Notes under the pieces: model-generated
Seen by the model: only the letters and a program-made list of their open reading frames with translations
Told to the model about the DNA's origin: nothing
Database searches by the model: none
Assembly (NCBI GenBank): GCA_964374035.1
Contig: CAYJWY010000004.1
Location: forward strand, 1 to 46,520
Length of the DNA: 46,520 bases
From: CALRGL01 sp964374035
Lineage (GTDB): Bacteria > Patescibacteriota > Patescibacteriia > UBA9934 > GWF2-40-263
Reading direction: 5' to 3'
Shown: positions 31,874-40,672 of the stretch, piece after piece
Layout: each line of letters begins with the position of its first letter
Position numbering within the stretch: position 1 is the stretch's first letter
Program-made: the position numbers and the translations under genes

Positions 31874-33912
31874 ATGTCTAGGTTTTTCACGGTTTTTGCA
31901 TGTGTCTGAATAAACCGTTTTCGCGGTGCAACGTCCGCGCCCATTAAGATGTCGAAGACTTCGTCGGCTTTTTCTGCGTCCTCGATTTTGACAAGCTTCA
32001 TGACGCGTTGCTTGGGATCCATCGTGGTTTCCCAAAGCTGTTCCGGGTTCATTTCTCCCAGACCCTTGTAGCGTTGAATGTTTACTTTCACGCCCGAGAC
32101 TTCCATCTCTTCGTTTTCTGACTCGACATCGACGATAACAACTTCTTCTTTTTCTTCTGTGTCCTTCTTCGACTTCTTGCTGACGGCTTCGTCGAGCAGT
32201 TCTTTGATCACCTTTTCTTTTTCTGCATCGCTGTACGCGTAACGAAAATTCTTTCCGATGTTGACGCGGTAGAGTGGAGATTGGGCGATGTAGATGTGGC
32301 CTTGGCGAATCAATTCTGGGAAGTAGCGGAAGAAAAGGGTGAGCAGAAGCGTGCGGATATGGGCGCCGTCCACGTCGGCGTCGGTCATGATGATGATTTT
32401 GTGGTAGCGCAAACTTGCGACGTCGAATCCTTCGCCGATGTTTGTTCCCATCGCGATCACGAGCGATTTGATTTCGTTGTTTGCGAGCATCTTATCCAAA
32501 CGCGCGCGCTCCACATTCAAGATTTTTCCTTTGAGTGGCAGGATGGCTTGCGTGTCGCGATCGCGGCCTTGCTTTGCTGAACCTCCAGCGGAATCTCCCT
32601 CAACGATGAAGAGCTCGGAGATGCTGGCGTCTTTTGACGAGCAGTCTGCGAGTTTTCCCGGAAGGGTGAGGCCGTCGAGGACACCTTTTCTGAGAACTGT
32701 TTCTCGGGCGGCGCGCGCGGCGCTTCGTGCGAGCGCGGCGAGTAGACATTTACCAACGATGGCTTCTCCGTCGCGTGGGTGCTCTTCAAGGAAGATGCGA
32801 AATGCCTCGCCAAAGATGGATTCAACGGCTGTGCGCGCCTCAGAATTTCCAAGCTTGGCTTTTGTTTGACCTTCAAATTGCGGGTCTTTGATTTTGACGC
32901 TGATGATGGCTGTGAGTCCTTCGCGAACATCTTCTCCCGTGAGATTTTTGTCTTTTTCTTTCAAGAGATTTTTGGCGTGGGCGTAGTTGTTGAGCTCGCG
33001 TGTGAGCGCGGATCGAAAACCGATCAAGTGTGTTCCGCCTTCTGGATTGGTGATGTTGTTTGCGTAACAATGTGTGGACTCGTAATAATCTTCCGTGTAT
33101 TGAAGCGCGACTTCAACATCGATATCGCTTGCGTCGTCGTGTTTGGAAACGTAAAAGACGTTTTCGTGCTTCACGCCTTTTCCGCGGTTGATGTGGCGCA
33201 CGTACGAGGCCACGCCGCCTTCGAAATAAAAGCCGTATGTGGCTCGGTTTTCTTCACTACGCTCATCGGCAATGACAAGCTTGATTCCCTTCGTAAGATA
33301 CGCCTGTTGGCGCAAGTGATCGAGAATGGTTTGGAACTGAAATTCCGTTGTTTCAAAAATGGTTGCGTCTGGTTTGAAGGTAATGGTCGTTCCTGTTCCC
33401 GTTGCTTTACCTACAGATTTTACAGAGGCTTTCGGCTTTCCGATTGCGTATTCCTGCACCCACAATTGTCCTTCGCGGCGTACTTCTGCTTTGAGATATG
33501 TGGAAAGCGCGTTCACCACAGACACGCCCACGCCGTGCAGACCACCCGAGACTTTGTATCCGCCGCCGCCGAATTTTCCTCCGGCATGGAGTTTGGTGAG
33601 CACAAGTTCAAGCGCTGAGACTTTGAACTGCGGATGTTTATCAACGGGAATACCTCGACCGTTATCGGAAACCGAAATCATGCCGTCTGGCAGAAGTTTG
33701 AGCGTAATCACGTCACCGTGACCGGCCATGGCCTCGTCAAACGAGTTGTCCATGACTTCCCAAATCAAATGGTGCAAGCCTTCCGGACCGGTCGAGCCAA
33801 TGTACATGCCTGGGCGTTTGCGAACCGGATCGAGTCCTTCGAGAACCTGAATTTGTTTCGCGCCGTAATCTTGTTTGTTGTCTTTTTTTGAAGTCACGTT
33901 TTTTGCCGGCAT
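31870..33912 (-). CDS. gyrB: DNA gyrase subunit B (type IIA topoisomerase)
   Basis: ATPase and TOPRIM subunit. 680 aa from MPAKNVTSKK at 33912 (a TTG two codons upstream is weaker). GHKL ATPase: VMDNSFDEAMAGH, DNGRGIPVD, GGLHGVGVSVVNALS. TOPRIM: EGDSAGGSAKQGRD and the metal-binding DADVDGAHIR. C-terminus QRYKGLGEMNPEQLWETTMD. A charged insert (KKSKKDTEEKEEVVIVDVES) precedes QRYKGLG. ParE cannot be fully excluded, but a single GyrB-type enzyme is most likely. gyrA is not in the window. Confidence 0.93.
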   Translation of the reverse strand: MPAKNVTSKKDNKQDYGAKQIQVLEGLDPVRKRPGMYIGSTGPEGLHHLIWEVMDNSFDEAMAGHGDVITLKLLPDGMISVSDNGRGIPVDKHPQFKVSALELVLTKLHAGGKFGGGGYKVSGGLHGVGVSVVNALSTYLKAEVRREGQLWVQEYAIGKPKASVKSVGKATGTGTTITFKPDATIFETTEFQFQTILDHLRQQAYLTKGIKLVIADERSEENRATYGFYFEGGVASYVRHINRGKGVKHENVFYVSKHDDASDIDVEVALQYTEDYYESTHCYANNITNPEGGTHLIGFRSALTRELNNYAHAKNLLKEKDKNLTGEDVREGLTAIISVKIKDPQFEGQTKAKLGNSEARTAVESIFGEAFRIFLEEHPRDGEAIVGKCLLAALARSAARAARETVLRKGVLDGLTLPGKLADCSSKDASISELFIVEGDSAGGSAKQGRDRDTQAILPLKGKILNVERARLDKMLANNEIKSLVIAMGTNIGEGFDVASLRYHKIIIMTDADVDGAHIRTLLLTLFFRYFPELIRQGHIYIAQSPLYRVNIGKNFRYAYSDAEKEKVIKELLDEAVSKKSKKDTEEKEEVVIVDVESENEEMEVSGVKVNIQRYKGLGEMNPEQLWETTMDPKQRVMKLVKIEDAEKADEVFDILMGADVAPRKRFIQTHAKTVKNLDI

Positions 33913-34003
33913 AGTCAAAAAGCATTCAGATGGTCATTCTTTTTTCAGCTCAAGATTAGCATAGAACCCATGCGCTTGGAAGGCCAAACGTTCACAATCG
34001 TGT

Positions 34004-34009
34004 TATACT
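34004..34009 (+). promoter_or_regulatory. TATACT -10 just upstream of a start
   Basis: TATACT ends 9 nt before the ATG at 34019, so the predicted RNA start is within about 3 nt of the codon. No Shine-Dalgarno; a leaderless transcript is likely. Confidence 0.4.
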
Positions 34010-34018
34010 TCTTTCACT

Positions 34019-34948
34019 ATGTCGGAGGGATCAAATAACCTTCTTCTTGAGGAAGAGAAGGAATCCAAGAAACAATACAAGCTTTCCTTGTGGTGGGTTG
34101 AACATCGCGGCGCGCTCAAGCGTCTTGGATATGGGGTGTTTATGTTTTTCGACGCCATCTTACTCTTGTTTGTGTTATGGACTTTTCTCGATACCTACGC
34201 GGTGAGCTATGACAAAGAGCGCTCAGCGATCGAACGCATGGTCGTGCAGGGGTTTGATGACTTGCGTTCGTACACGATCTCAAACGCCGCACAAGAGCTT
34301 CAACAAGATGATCTTCGTGTTTTTTCTTTGGGAGGCGATCGTTACGACCTCTACGCAATGATGTCGAATCCCAATTTGGATTGGTGGGTTGAATTTGATT
34401 ACAGCTTTTCAACAAATGAAGCAGATACACCCATCCAGCGCGCCGTGTTTTTACCCGGACAAATCAAGCCTGTGATCAATCTTGCGATTACTTCCACAAC
34501 GCCGTTGCGATCCTCTGAGTTAAGGGTGTCGAATATCGTTTGGCATCGCATCGATCATCGTGAGATAGGAGATTATGAAACGTGGTTTGCGGAACGCTCC
34601 GACATCGAAGTGCGCGATCCAACATTTCGTGTGGAACAACAAAACGAGAAGACCATCGGCGTCACTCAATTTACCGTGCTTAATCGCACGGCATTTAGCT
34701 TTTTTCAACCATCCTTTTTTGTGCTTCTAAAACAAGGGAGTAGTGTTGTGGGTGTGAATCGTATCACGGTGACATCCTTGGATTCCTTGCAGAGCAAGGA
34801 CGTAAGCTTGAATTGGTTTGGTACACTTCCAGGAGTATCCACGGTTGAAATTATTCCCGATATTCAACTGCTGGATCCTACAACCTACAAACGTGCAAAA
34901 GGCGTTTTGGATGGTGATGTACGCACACGGCCTGTTATCAAGCGATAA
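34019..34948 (+). CDS. Single-pass membrane protein next to rodA
   Basis: 309 aa. A charged cytoplasmic start is followed by one membrane segment (about 41-61, GVFMFFDAILLLFVLWTFL) and a beta-rich outer domain (ITSTTPLRSSELRVSNIVW, FTVLNRTAFSFFQPSFFVLL). rodA follows 27 nt later in the same direction, so an envelope role is plausible but unproven. No Shine-Dalgarno; see the TATACT upstream. Family not recognised. Confidence 0.7.
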   Translation: MSEGSNNLLLEEEKESKKQYKLSLWWVEHRGALKRLGYGVFMFFDAILLLFVLWTFLDTYAVSYDKERSAIERMVVQGFDDLRSYTISNAAQELQQDDLRVFSLGGDRYDLYAMMSNPNLDWWVEFDYSFSTNEADTPIQRAVFLPGQIKPVINLAITSTTPLRSSELRVSNIVWHRIDHREIGDYETWFAERSDIEVRDPTFRVEQQNEKTIGVTQFTVLNRTAFSFFQPSFFVLLKQGSSVVGVNRITVTSLDSLQSKDVSLNWFGTLPGVSTVEIIPDIQLLDPTTYKRAKGVLDGDVRTRPVIKR

Positions 34949-34975
34949 GATGCATTGTGTTAGGATGCACAGGCT

Positions 34976-36100
34976 ATGACGAGAATGAGTTCGATGATTT
35001 TTCTGCGTTTAAATCAGCTTCGTTCCCTTGATTGGGTTGTGCTTTTGGCTATCTTTGTGTTGATTTTGCTTGGACTTTCCGCGATTTATTCCGTAGAGTT
35101 GTCCTTTGATACCGGTTTGTTTTTGAACATAAAAAAACAGATCATTGCCTTGACAATCGGGTTTGTCTTGGTAGGACTTTTTGCTCTTTCCAATTATCGT
35201 CTGTTGAGTAACTACGCGTTTATTAGTTATCTATCAGGCATAGCCCTGCTGATCGGTGTGTTGCTATGGGGTCAAGAGATTCGTGGCGCGCAAGGTTGGT
35301 TCGTTTTGGGTCCAGTGAGCTTCCAGCCGGTTGAGTTTATGAAGGTTGTGCTCGTCATCTCTCTTGCAACATTTTTTGGAGAACGTGCCAAGCGTATTTT
35401 TGGAATCAGGGAGCTGTTTTTCAGCCTTGCCATGACATTGCTTCCTGTGTTTCTCGTTTTACTACAGCCCGACCTGGGATCCGCCTTCGTTTTGCTTGGT
35501 ATTTGGTTTATTCTCACCGTTTTCGCCGGCCTCCCTGTACGTTACTTCTTAGTCCTCCTAGCCGTCTTCGCCCTGATCTGCATCCTCGCCTGGTTATTCC
35601 TGCTCGCCCCTTATCAAAAAGCACGCATGATCACCTTTGTGGATCCCACGTACGATCCGCTCGGTCAAGGCTACAACGTCAACCAGGCTATGATTGCAAT
35701 TGGGTCGGGTGGTTGGTTTGGCAGAGGCCTCGGGTTTGGTTCACAAAGCCAACTGAAATTTCTCCCGGAAGCGCAAACTGACTTCATCTTTGCCGTGATC
35801 GCCGAGGAACTTGGTCTTGTTGGTGTCACCCTTGTGCTTATGGCTTTTGCGATGCTGTTTATTCGTTTGTTTCAGGCCGTTCGAAAGGCTCGCGACAACT
35901 TTACCGCCTATTTGCTTCTCGGTGTTCTTGCGATTTTATTTTTACAACTGCTTGTGAACGTTGGTATGAATTTAGGTGTCTTTCCTGTCACAGGCATCGG
36001 CCTTCCGTTTGTCAGTTACGGAGGAAGTTCCGTGATTTTCTTGATGGCTCTTTTTGGAATCGTCCAATCGATTCATATGTCCGCAAGACGATCCGAGTAA
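34976..36100 (+). CDS. rodA: Peptidoglycan glycosyltransferase RodA/FtsW
   Basis: SEDS-family glycosyltransferase of cell-wall elongation or division. 374 aa, about ten membrane segments. Signatures: 'RGAQGWFVLGPVSFQPVEFM', the catalytic-Asp loop 'LLQPDLGSAFVLL', 'GSGGWFGRGLGFGSQSQLKF', 'EAQTDFIFAVIAEELG' and 'TGIGLPFVSYGGSS'. RodA is favoured by length and by the lack of an FtsW-style tail, but FtsW cannot be excluded. A TAGGAT lies 9 nt before the ATG and there is no Shine-Dalgarno. Confidence 0.92.
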   Translation: MTRMSSMIFLRLNQLRSLDWVVLLAIFVLILLGLSAIYSVELSFDTGLFLNIKKQIIALTIGFVLVGLFALSNYRLLSNYAFISYLSGIALLIGVLLWGQEIRGAQGWFVLGPVSFQPVEFMKVVLVISLATFFGERAKRIFGIRELFFSLAMTLLPVFLVLLQPDLGSAFVLLGIWFILTVFAGLPVRYFLVLLAVFALICILAWLFLLAPYQKARMITFVDPTYDPLGQGYNVNQAMIAIGSGGWFGRGLGFGSQSQLKFLPEAQTDFIFAVIAEELGLVGVTLVLMAFAMLFIRLFQAVRKARDNFTAYLLLGVLAILFLQLLVNVGMNLGVFPVTGIGLPFVSYGGSSVIFLMALFGIVQSIHMSARRSE

Positions 36101-36145
36101 AGGATTGGTCGGTGTGTTAGAATTATGTTATCGTGAGGAAGTCTT

Positions 36146-36538
36146 ATGAAATCATCCTCCAATAGAGAGTATTTTCATGAAGGGTTGAGGCTTATTTCAA
36201 CCTGCCCGATTTGCGAGACGCGTTACCATCCAACGCAAGCGCGCCTGCTTGGTCGCGATGGAGAAACACACGTGTTTCATGTGCAATGTCGTAAATGTCA
36301 TCATAGTATTTTGGCGTGTGTTCTTGTCAATACCGTTGGATCAAGTTCCATCGGTTTACTCACAGATTTAGATTCCGATGACGTTCTAGCGTTTCGAGCG
36401 AATGCAAATGTAAGCATGAACGATGTGATCGAAAGTCACACGCTGTTTTCAGGGATGGATTGGCAAAAACGACTCGGGCCCATTCGTGAAAAGAAGCCGA
36501 CGCGCGCCCATAAAAAGCTCAGAAAGTTAAAAGAATAG
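36146..36538 (+). CDS. Zinc-ribbon-like small protein
   Basis: 130 aa. CPICETRYHPTQAR and later 'VQCRKCHH' give two CxxC pairs about 32 residues apart, a likely zinc ribbon. The middle is hydrophobic (ILACVLVNTVGSSSIGLLTD), the C-terminus basic (EKKPTRAHKKLRKLKE). GAGGAAG precedes the ATG. It sits after rodA and ends at a terminator. Family not named with confidence. Confidence 0.7.
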   Translation: MKSSSNREYFHEGLRLISTCPICETRYHPTQARLLGRDGETHVFHVQCRKCHHSILACVLVNTVGSSSIGLLTDLDSDDVLAFRANANVSMNDVIESHTLFSGMDWQKRLGPIREKKPTRAHKKLRKLKE

Positions 36539-36539
36539 C

Positions 36540-36563
36540 AAAAGCCTTGAAAAGGGCTTTTTC
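36540..36563 (+). terminator. Rho-independent terminator
   Basis: AAAAGCC, loop TTGAAAAG, GGCTTTTT, right after the zinc-ribbon gene. Confidence 0.75.
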
Positions 36564-36565
36564 TC

Positions 36566-36594
36566 TTGACGACACAGGAGAAATAACGCACAAT
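36566..36594 (+). promoter_or_regulatory. Probable promoter of rplY
   Basis: TTGACG (36566-36571), 17-nt spacer, CACAAT (36589-36594). The -10 is imperfect. Confidence 0.5.
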
Positions 36595-36616
36595 GCGGCC
36601 AACCTAATGAAAATCT

Positions 36617-37351
36617 ATGTCTGAGTCTATCTTAGAAGCCAAGAGCCGAACACACACAGGTCGTCACTGCAATGCACTGCGCGCGCAGGGTCAAGTTCCT
36701 GGCGTTGTTTACGGAGCCGGCATGCAACCAAAGAATATCTGTGTGGATCGCCAGGCGTTTGTCAAAACGTACAAACAAACAGGAGAAAGTTCTCTTGTGG
36801 AATTGAAGATTGATGGAAGCACAGCCTTGCATGTTTTGATTCAAGATTATCAGCAAGATCCCGTCATTGACGAGGTAACGCATGTCGACTTTCGCATGGT
36901 GGACATGAACAAGCCGATCGAAGCGTATGTCGAGTTTGAGTTTGTTGGTGAAGCGCCAGCAGTGAAGACACTCGGCGGCACGTTTGTGCAATCCTATGAG
37001 GGTGTTCAGATTAAATGTCTTCCAAGTAAGTTGCTTCGCAAATTGACTGTCAATCTTTCAGGGCTTGTCACATTTGAAGACATGATTCGTGTTGAAGATC
37101 TCGTTGTTCCGGAGGGAATTGAGATTCTCGAAGACGGCAGAATCACCATTGCAAGCGTTGTAGCGCCTCGCACAGAAGCGGAAATGGCTGAGCTCAATGA
37201 AGCGGTTGAAGAAAACATTGCGGCGGTTGGCGTGGTTACCGATAAGAAAGAAGGTGAGGTTGATGCAGACGCAGAAGGTGTCAAGTCAGGTGGATCCAGT
37301 TCAGGCTCTGTTGCAAAACCTGAAGCAAAAAAATCAGATGCGAAAAAGTAA
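36617..37351 (+). CDS. rplY: 50S ribosomal protein L25/Ctc
   Basis: bL25 of the long CTC type, binds 5S rRNA. 244 aa. N-terminal 'AKSRTHTGRHCNALRAQGQV' and 'PGVVYGAGMQPKNI', then 'VLIQDYQQDPVIDEVTHVDF', then the TL5 C-terminal beta domain (GTFVQSYEGVQIKCLPSKL). The last 50 residues are an acidic, Ser/Gly/Lys-rich tail typical of long forms. The DUF3048 gene starts 2 nt after the stop. Confidence 0.93.
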   Translation: MSESILEAKSRTHTGRHCNALRAQGQVPGVVYGAGMQPKNICVDRQAFVKTYKQTGESSLVELKIDGSTALHVLIQDYQQDPVIDEVTHVDFRMVDMNKPIEAYVEFEFVGEAPAVKTLGGTFVQSYEGVQIKCLPSKLLRKLTVNLSGLVTFEDMIRVEDLVVPEGIEILEDGRITIASVVAPRTEAEMAELNEAVEENIAAVGVVTDKKEGEVDADAEGVKSGGSSSGSVAKPEAKKSDAKK

Positions 37352-37352
37352 C

Positions 37353-38477
37353 ATGTCAAAAAGAGAAGGGGAGAAAAAACGCAGGCCAGGATTAGCCGGC
37401 CCTCCATGGAGAAGTAGAATGACTTTCCATGGCTTGACCAAGAAGCAAAAGCTTTACGGTGTAGGTGGGTTGATCGCGCTTGCGTTTTTATTTTTTGTTT
37501 TCGAGATTCGTTGGACGTTACGTCAAAATACAATGCCATCGATCACGCCCATTGTGATCGATGCATCGCAAAACACTGTTCGACATCCACTCACAGGAGT
37601 TTGGCAAAACGCATCGGTAGAGCCGACCAACGTGTTTGCCGTGATGATCGATGAGCATGAAGACGCACGACCACAAAGTGGTCTTAACCAAGCTTTTCTC
37701 GTTGTTGAAGCGCCAGTTGAGGCTGGGATTCCTCGACTTCTTGCATTTTTTGATGCAAACACCGTTGTTGAAAAGATTGGGCCGGTTCGATCTGCGCGTC
37801 CGTATTTTGTTGATTGGGTAAATGAATTTGATGCGTTGTATGTGCACGTGGGTGGCTCAAATGAGGCGATCGATAAAATCGTGAGCGGCGATACGTTTGA
37901 TTTAAACGAGTTTACTCACGGATCAAGTTTTTGGCGTGATTCGTCGCGCTATGCACCGTACAATACGTACACATCTTCTGATTTATTAAACAAATTTTTG
38001 AAGGATCGAACGGATGGCGGAGTTGCACCGGATGTGCTTTATGAATCGTGGAAGTATAAAGATGCGGATCCCGTCTTGACGCAGTCACCGTTGTCCAGTG
38101 TTTCGATCGATTTTTGGGCGCCGGTGTACACGGTTGGCTGGAATTTTGATGATGAGAGTGGACGCTACAAGCGTTTAGAGGCAGGGGATAACATAAAAAC
38201 CCGTGAGGGTGATCAGATTTTTGCTGACACAGTGGCGATCGTTGTCACGGATATTGCCGTTAAGGATGAAGTCGGTCGTCGCAACGTTCGTACGCTTGGG
38301 CAGGGAAAGGCTTGGGTTCTGCAGGATGGCAAGGTGATTGATGCGACATGGAAAAAGCCGTCGGCTTCCCAGCGTTTGCGTTTTTTTGACGGCGACAATG
38401 AGATTGCGATGAACGCGGGTGTTGCTTGGATCGAGATCGTGCCGTCTGTCTACGATGTTACATTTGAGAAAGAATAA
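37353..38477 (+). CDS. DUF3048 (YerB-like) envelope protein
   Basis: 374 aa from MSKREGEKKR at 37353; the frame extends into rplY but homology and the TM position fit this start. One membrane segment (about 34-51, YGVGGLIALAFLFFVFEI), outer domain with 'VMIDEHEDARPQSGLNQAF', 'EAPVEAGIPRLLAFF' and 'KIGPVRSARPYFVDW', the hallmarks of DUF3048. YerB in Bacillus is a lipoprotein of unclear function. Its end overlaps the converging prmC by 20 nt. Confidence 0.88.
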   Translation: MSKREGEKKRRPGLAGPPWRSRMTFHGLTKKQKLYGVGGLIALAFLFFVFEIRWTLRQNTMPSITPIVIDASQNTVRHPLTGVWQNASVEPTNVFAVMIDEHEDARPQSGLNQAFLVVEAPVEAGIPRLLAFFDANTVVEKIGPVRSARPYFVDWVNEFDALYVHVGGSNEAIDKIVSGDTFDLNEFTHGSSFWRDSSRYAPYNTYTSSDLLNKFLKDRTDGGVAPDVLYESWKYKDADPVLTQSPLSSVSIDFWAPVYTVGWNFDDESGRYKRLEAGDNIKTREGDQIFADTVAIVVTDIAVKDEVGRRNVRTLGQGKAWVLQDGKVIDATWKKPSASQRLRFFDGDNEIAMNAGVAWIEIVPSVYDVTFEKE

Positions 38478-39363
38478 CGCGATCTGCATTTTGGAGATCT
38501 TTTATGACGAGTGGTTTTATTGTAGGAAAGTTGTGAGCGATGAGCTTCACGGCTTTTTTCGTTTGCGAAGGATCGATTTCGATCAGCACGTTGACGTGTC
38601 GCGGAAGAAGATCGCGATGTTTTGCGAGTTGTTTGAAAAGTTTATGATACGCGTCGAGTCCGTCGGGTCCGGCTCGCAAGGCAGACTCTGGTTCGAAACC
38701 AACATCCGTGTCGAGCGCGTCCATTTGGGCATCGCTCAGATAGGGAAGATTGGCGGTGATGATGAGGTGTTTGAAGGGATAGACCGATGAGACTTGAGGG
38801 TCGTTTGAATCCCGAATCGATTCGAAGAGAGAAATAATGGGGTCAAGCAGGTCGCCATGACGAAAATCTACGTCGGTGACTTCCAGCGTGGCCGCATTTT
38901 TTTTCGCAACGTCGAGCGCGGATGCACTGATGTCTGTTGCAATGACCGGAAGCGTTGTTTCCAGAGCGAGTGTAATCGCGATGATACCTGAGCCCGTACC
39001 GATGTCGCAGATCAGAGTTTTTTCTGCTTCTTCAGGATGAATGAGCTTGAGAGCCTCTTCGATCAGGGTTTCTGTTGCTGGGCGAGGAATGAGGACGGAT
39101 GCACTGACAAGAAACGTTCGCCCAAAGAAGGGTTTGTTGCCGATGATATAGGCGACTGGCTCGTGTTTCATGCGTCGCTCGATCGCCATCAAGAATTGTT
39201 CTTCGTGATGAGGTTTAAGACCTTCGTTAAAATGCGAAAAAAGCCAGGACTTTTTAACACTGAGAATGTGCGCCAGAATGACCTGCGCGTCTAACATTGA
39301 TGAATCAATGTTCATGCGTTTTAGTTTTTCATTCGCCCAGTTAAGCGTTTCAAGAACGGTCAT
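38458..39363 (-). CDS. prmC: Release factor glutamine methyltransferase
   Basis: Methylates the GGQ glutamine of RF1/RF2. 301 aa from the ATG at 39363, preceded by GGGGGAA; an in-frame ATG 18 codons upstream lacks support. SAM site CDIGTGSGIIAI (119-130). The substrate motif NPPY is NLPY here (205-208, TANLPYLSD), as recalled for other CPR sequences. Normally directly downstream of prfA; here 1.3 kb with its own promoters and a terminator separates the two. Confidence 0.92.
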   Translation of the reverse strand: MTVLETLNWANEKLKRMNIDSSMLDAQVILAHILSVKKSWLFSHFNEGLKPHHEEQFLMAIERRMKHEPVAYIIGNKPFFGRTFLVSASVLIPRPATETLIEEALKLIHPEEAEKTLICDIGTGSGIIAITLALETTLPVIATDISASALDVAKKNAATLEVTDVDFRHGDLLDPIISLFESIRDSNDPQVSSVYPFKHLIITANLPYLSDAQMDALDTDVGFEPESALRAGPDGLDAYHKLFKQLAKHRDLLPRHVNVLIEIDPSQTKKAVKLIAHNFPTIKPLVIKDLQNADRVILSQM

Positions 39364-39402
39364 AGATTCCCCCATACTACCAAACATCGCTGAAATTAAA
39401 GA

Positions 39403-39440
39403 ACCCGAGTACTTCAACGCAAGCGTTAAAATACCCGGGT
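39403..39440 (-). terminator. Terminator-like palindrome at the end of the candidate large ncRNA
   Basis: Read on minus: ACCCGGGTA pairs with TACTCGGGT, an inner AACGC/GCGTT stem, then TTCTTTAATTT. The T run is interrupted. Confidence 0.55.
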
Positions 39441-40474
39441 CAGAGTCCCTTTGTCTGTACAGGAGTACTGCGCAGACATTCTAGATGTGGATTGAGTCCT
39501 TTGCGACCTGATGTGACTCGGGTCGTTTCCGGTCTCGCTGTTGTTGTTCGTTGCGATCATTCGCTCGACAATTGTGAGTTTTTTAGGCTCACACTTGCGA
39601 GTTCATTCTCGCTGGACTGCGTCTGTTGCAACGCGCTGGTTTGGTCTTTCAAGCTTTGAACTTTAGAGACTACTTCCAGATCCACGAACATACGTCAGCT
39701 TCCACACAAGTCGTGTTCCATTTTCATTCGGTTTTGACGCCGATTTCCAATGGTCCACAAGGGACGTGTGCTACTAAGATGTTCACCACCTTTGACCATT
39801 ACAGTCATAGGTTCCCATTACTCGTCGGGATTTTCCTTTGCATTGGATTACTCCTCCGCGCAGTACTTAGGTTGCCCTTTTTTGTTTTCCATCCGATGTT
39901 ACTCGGCATTGTTTTCCAAAAGGACCATCTTTTCGCTTCGAGCGTTTCCATTTCAGAACGTTCGTACCGTCTCCAGTACGTTCGTCTTCATATCTCGTTC
40001 AGATTGCTCTTTCCGAGATCTTTAGGATTCGCTCTAGTCTTCCGAGTAGGAAAACTAGTTTGGAGCTTTGGCTCCTATCACGGCACCTCCGGATTGATCC
40101 ACGTAAACACTTCCGCGCTCACGTTTTTCTCACCAGCGGCCCGATGATCAACATACGCTTCAGACGAGTCTTCCGCGCACGTTGGTTTGAACGATTCTTT
40201 CAGTTGGTTGCCCAACCTAGCTAGTTGCCCAGCAAAATCGATCTTTTTGATCAGCTGAACCATCCACGACACAAGGCCGTTTATGATTAACTGATCGGGT
40301 TTTGACCCCGTGTTCACTACCCGAAGGCGTGTTTTCCATGGGATCGGGTGCTTTGTAGAACCAGTCCAGACAGTGTGAGGACCGAAGTCGACTCTTTCCG
40401 GAGTGGCCTACTTGGCGGGTGCACAGTGAGCATTGAGATGGCCTTGCGGCCACTTCTTTGGTCACCTGAGCGTA
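39403..40474 (-). ncRNA. Candidate large structured non-coding RNA (about 1.07 kb)
   Basis: No convincing protein is encoded on either strand here. On the minus strand a promoter (40481-40509) predicts a start near 40474, and a palindrome with T-rich tail ends the region. At least 15 short perfect hairpins were read, for example 40439-40452 (TGGCC, GCAA loop), 40380-40389 (GAC, UUCG loop, GUC), 40320-40327 (CC, UUCG, GG), 40206-40217, 40062-40075, 39992-40019, 39963-39980, 39934-39944, 39718-39753 (two nested stems), 39597-39612, 39573-39593 and 39452-39478. GNRA and C(UUCG)G loops appear on this strand only. It splits the usual prfA-prmC pair. No known RNA class (RNase P, tmRNA, rRNA, group I/II intron) was recognised. 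Short hairpins also occur by chance, so this is a hypothesis. Confidence 0.45.
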
Positions 40475-40480
40475 ACGTTT

Positions 40481-40509
40481 AGATTACTCGCGATTTTTGT
40501 TATCGTCAA
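40481..40509 (-). promoter_or_regulatory. Strong promoter of the candidate large ncRNA
   Basis: On minus: TTGACG (40509-40504), 17-nt spacer, TAATCT (40486-40481). Same -10 as the promoter of the GCS2-type gene at 42457. Confidence 0.7.
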
Positions 40510-40582
40510 GAGCTGATATTGCTGGGTTTTGATGAGTTATCCACAATTTGGTCTCATCTAACCATGCAACATAATGAAAAGT

Positions 40583-40666
40583 GGTGGCGAAGATTGTTGT
40601 TGTGCGATGTCCCTGAGGTCTGGAGGTAGGGGGTCAAACATCAGGGATTGCTCAATCTCCGCCACC
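40583..40666 (-). ncRNA. Candidate 84-nt hairpin RNA
   Basis: Closing arms GGTGGCGGAGATTG and CAATCTTCGCCACC (13 of 14 pair), an asymmetric internal loop, then TCCCTGA/TCAGGGA with a 24-nt apical loop. The minus-strand promoter at 40673-40701 predicts a start exactly at the first G. A weak TTTT follows. On the plus strand the apical part (GGTCTGGAGGTAG...CAAAC) faintly recalls small SRP RNA but lacks its AGCAG, and a CATAAT could drive that strand. Strand and class are unresolved. Confidence 0.5.
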
Positions 40667-40672
40667 AAGAGA

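Noticed and set aside
32779..33618. 279-aa plus-strand frame
   Set aside because: Antisense shadow of gyrB.
39626..40147. 173-aa plus-strand frame in the prfA-prmC interval
   Set aside because: Phe/Leu/Ser/Arg-rich random composition, no Shine-Dalgarno and no recognisable motif; hairpins run through it.
40078..40317. 79-aa minus-strand frame (GNQLKESFKPT region) and an overlapping 82-aa frame
   Set aside because: The 79-aa frame looks fairly protein-like, but there is no Shine-Dalgarno or match to a family, and it lies within hairpins of the candidate RNA. It is the main alternative to a purely non-coding reading.
40537..40545. DnaA box TTATCCACA
   Set aside because: A single box, with another by chance at about 21.7 kb inside a gene; no cluster, no AT-rich unwinding region and no dnaA or dnaN nearby, so not an origin.
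40583..40666. SRP RNA
   Set aside because: The plus strand has GGTC...GGAGGTAG...CAAAC in a plausible hairpin but lacks the AGCAG and normal tetraloop region; kept as unclassified.
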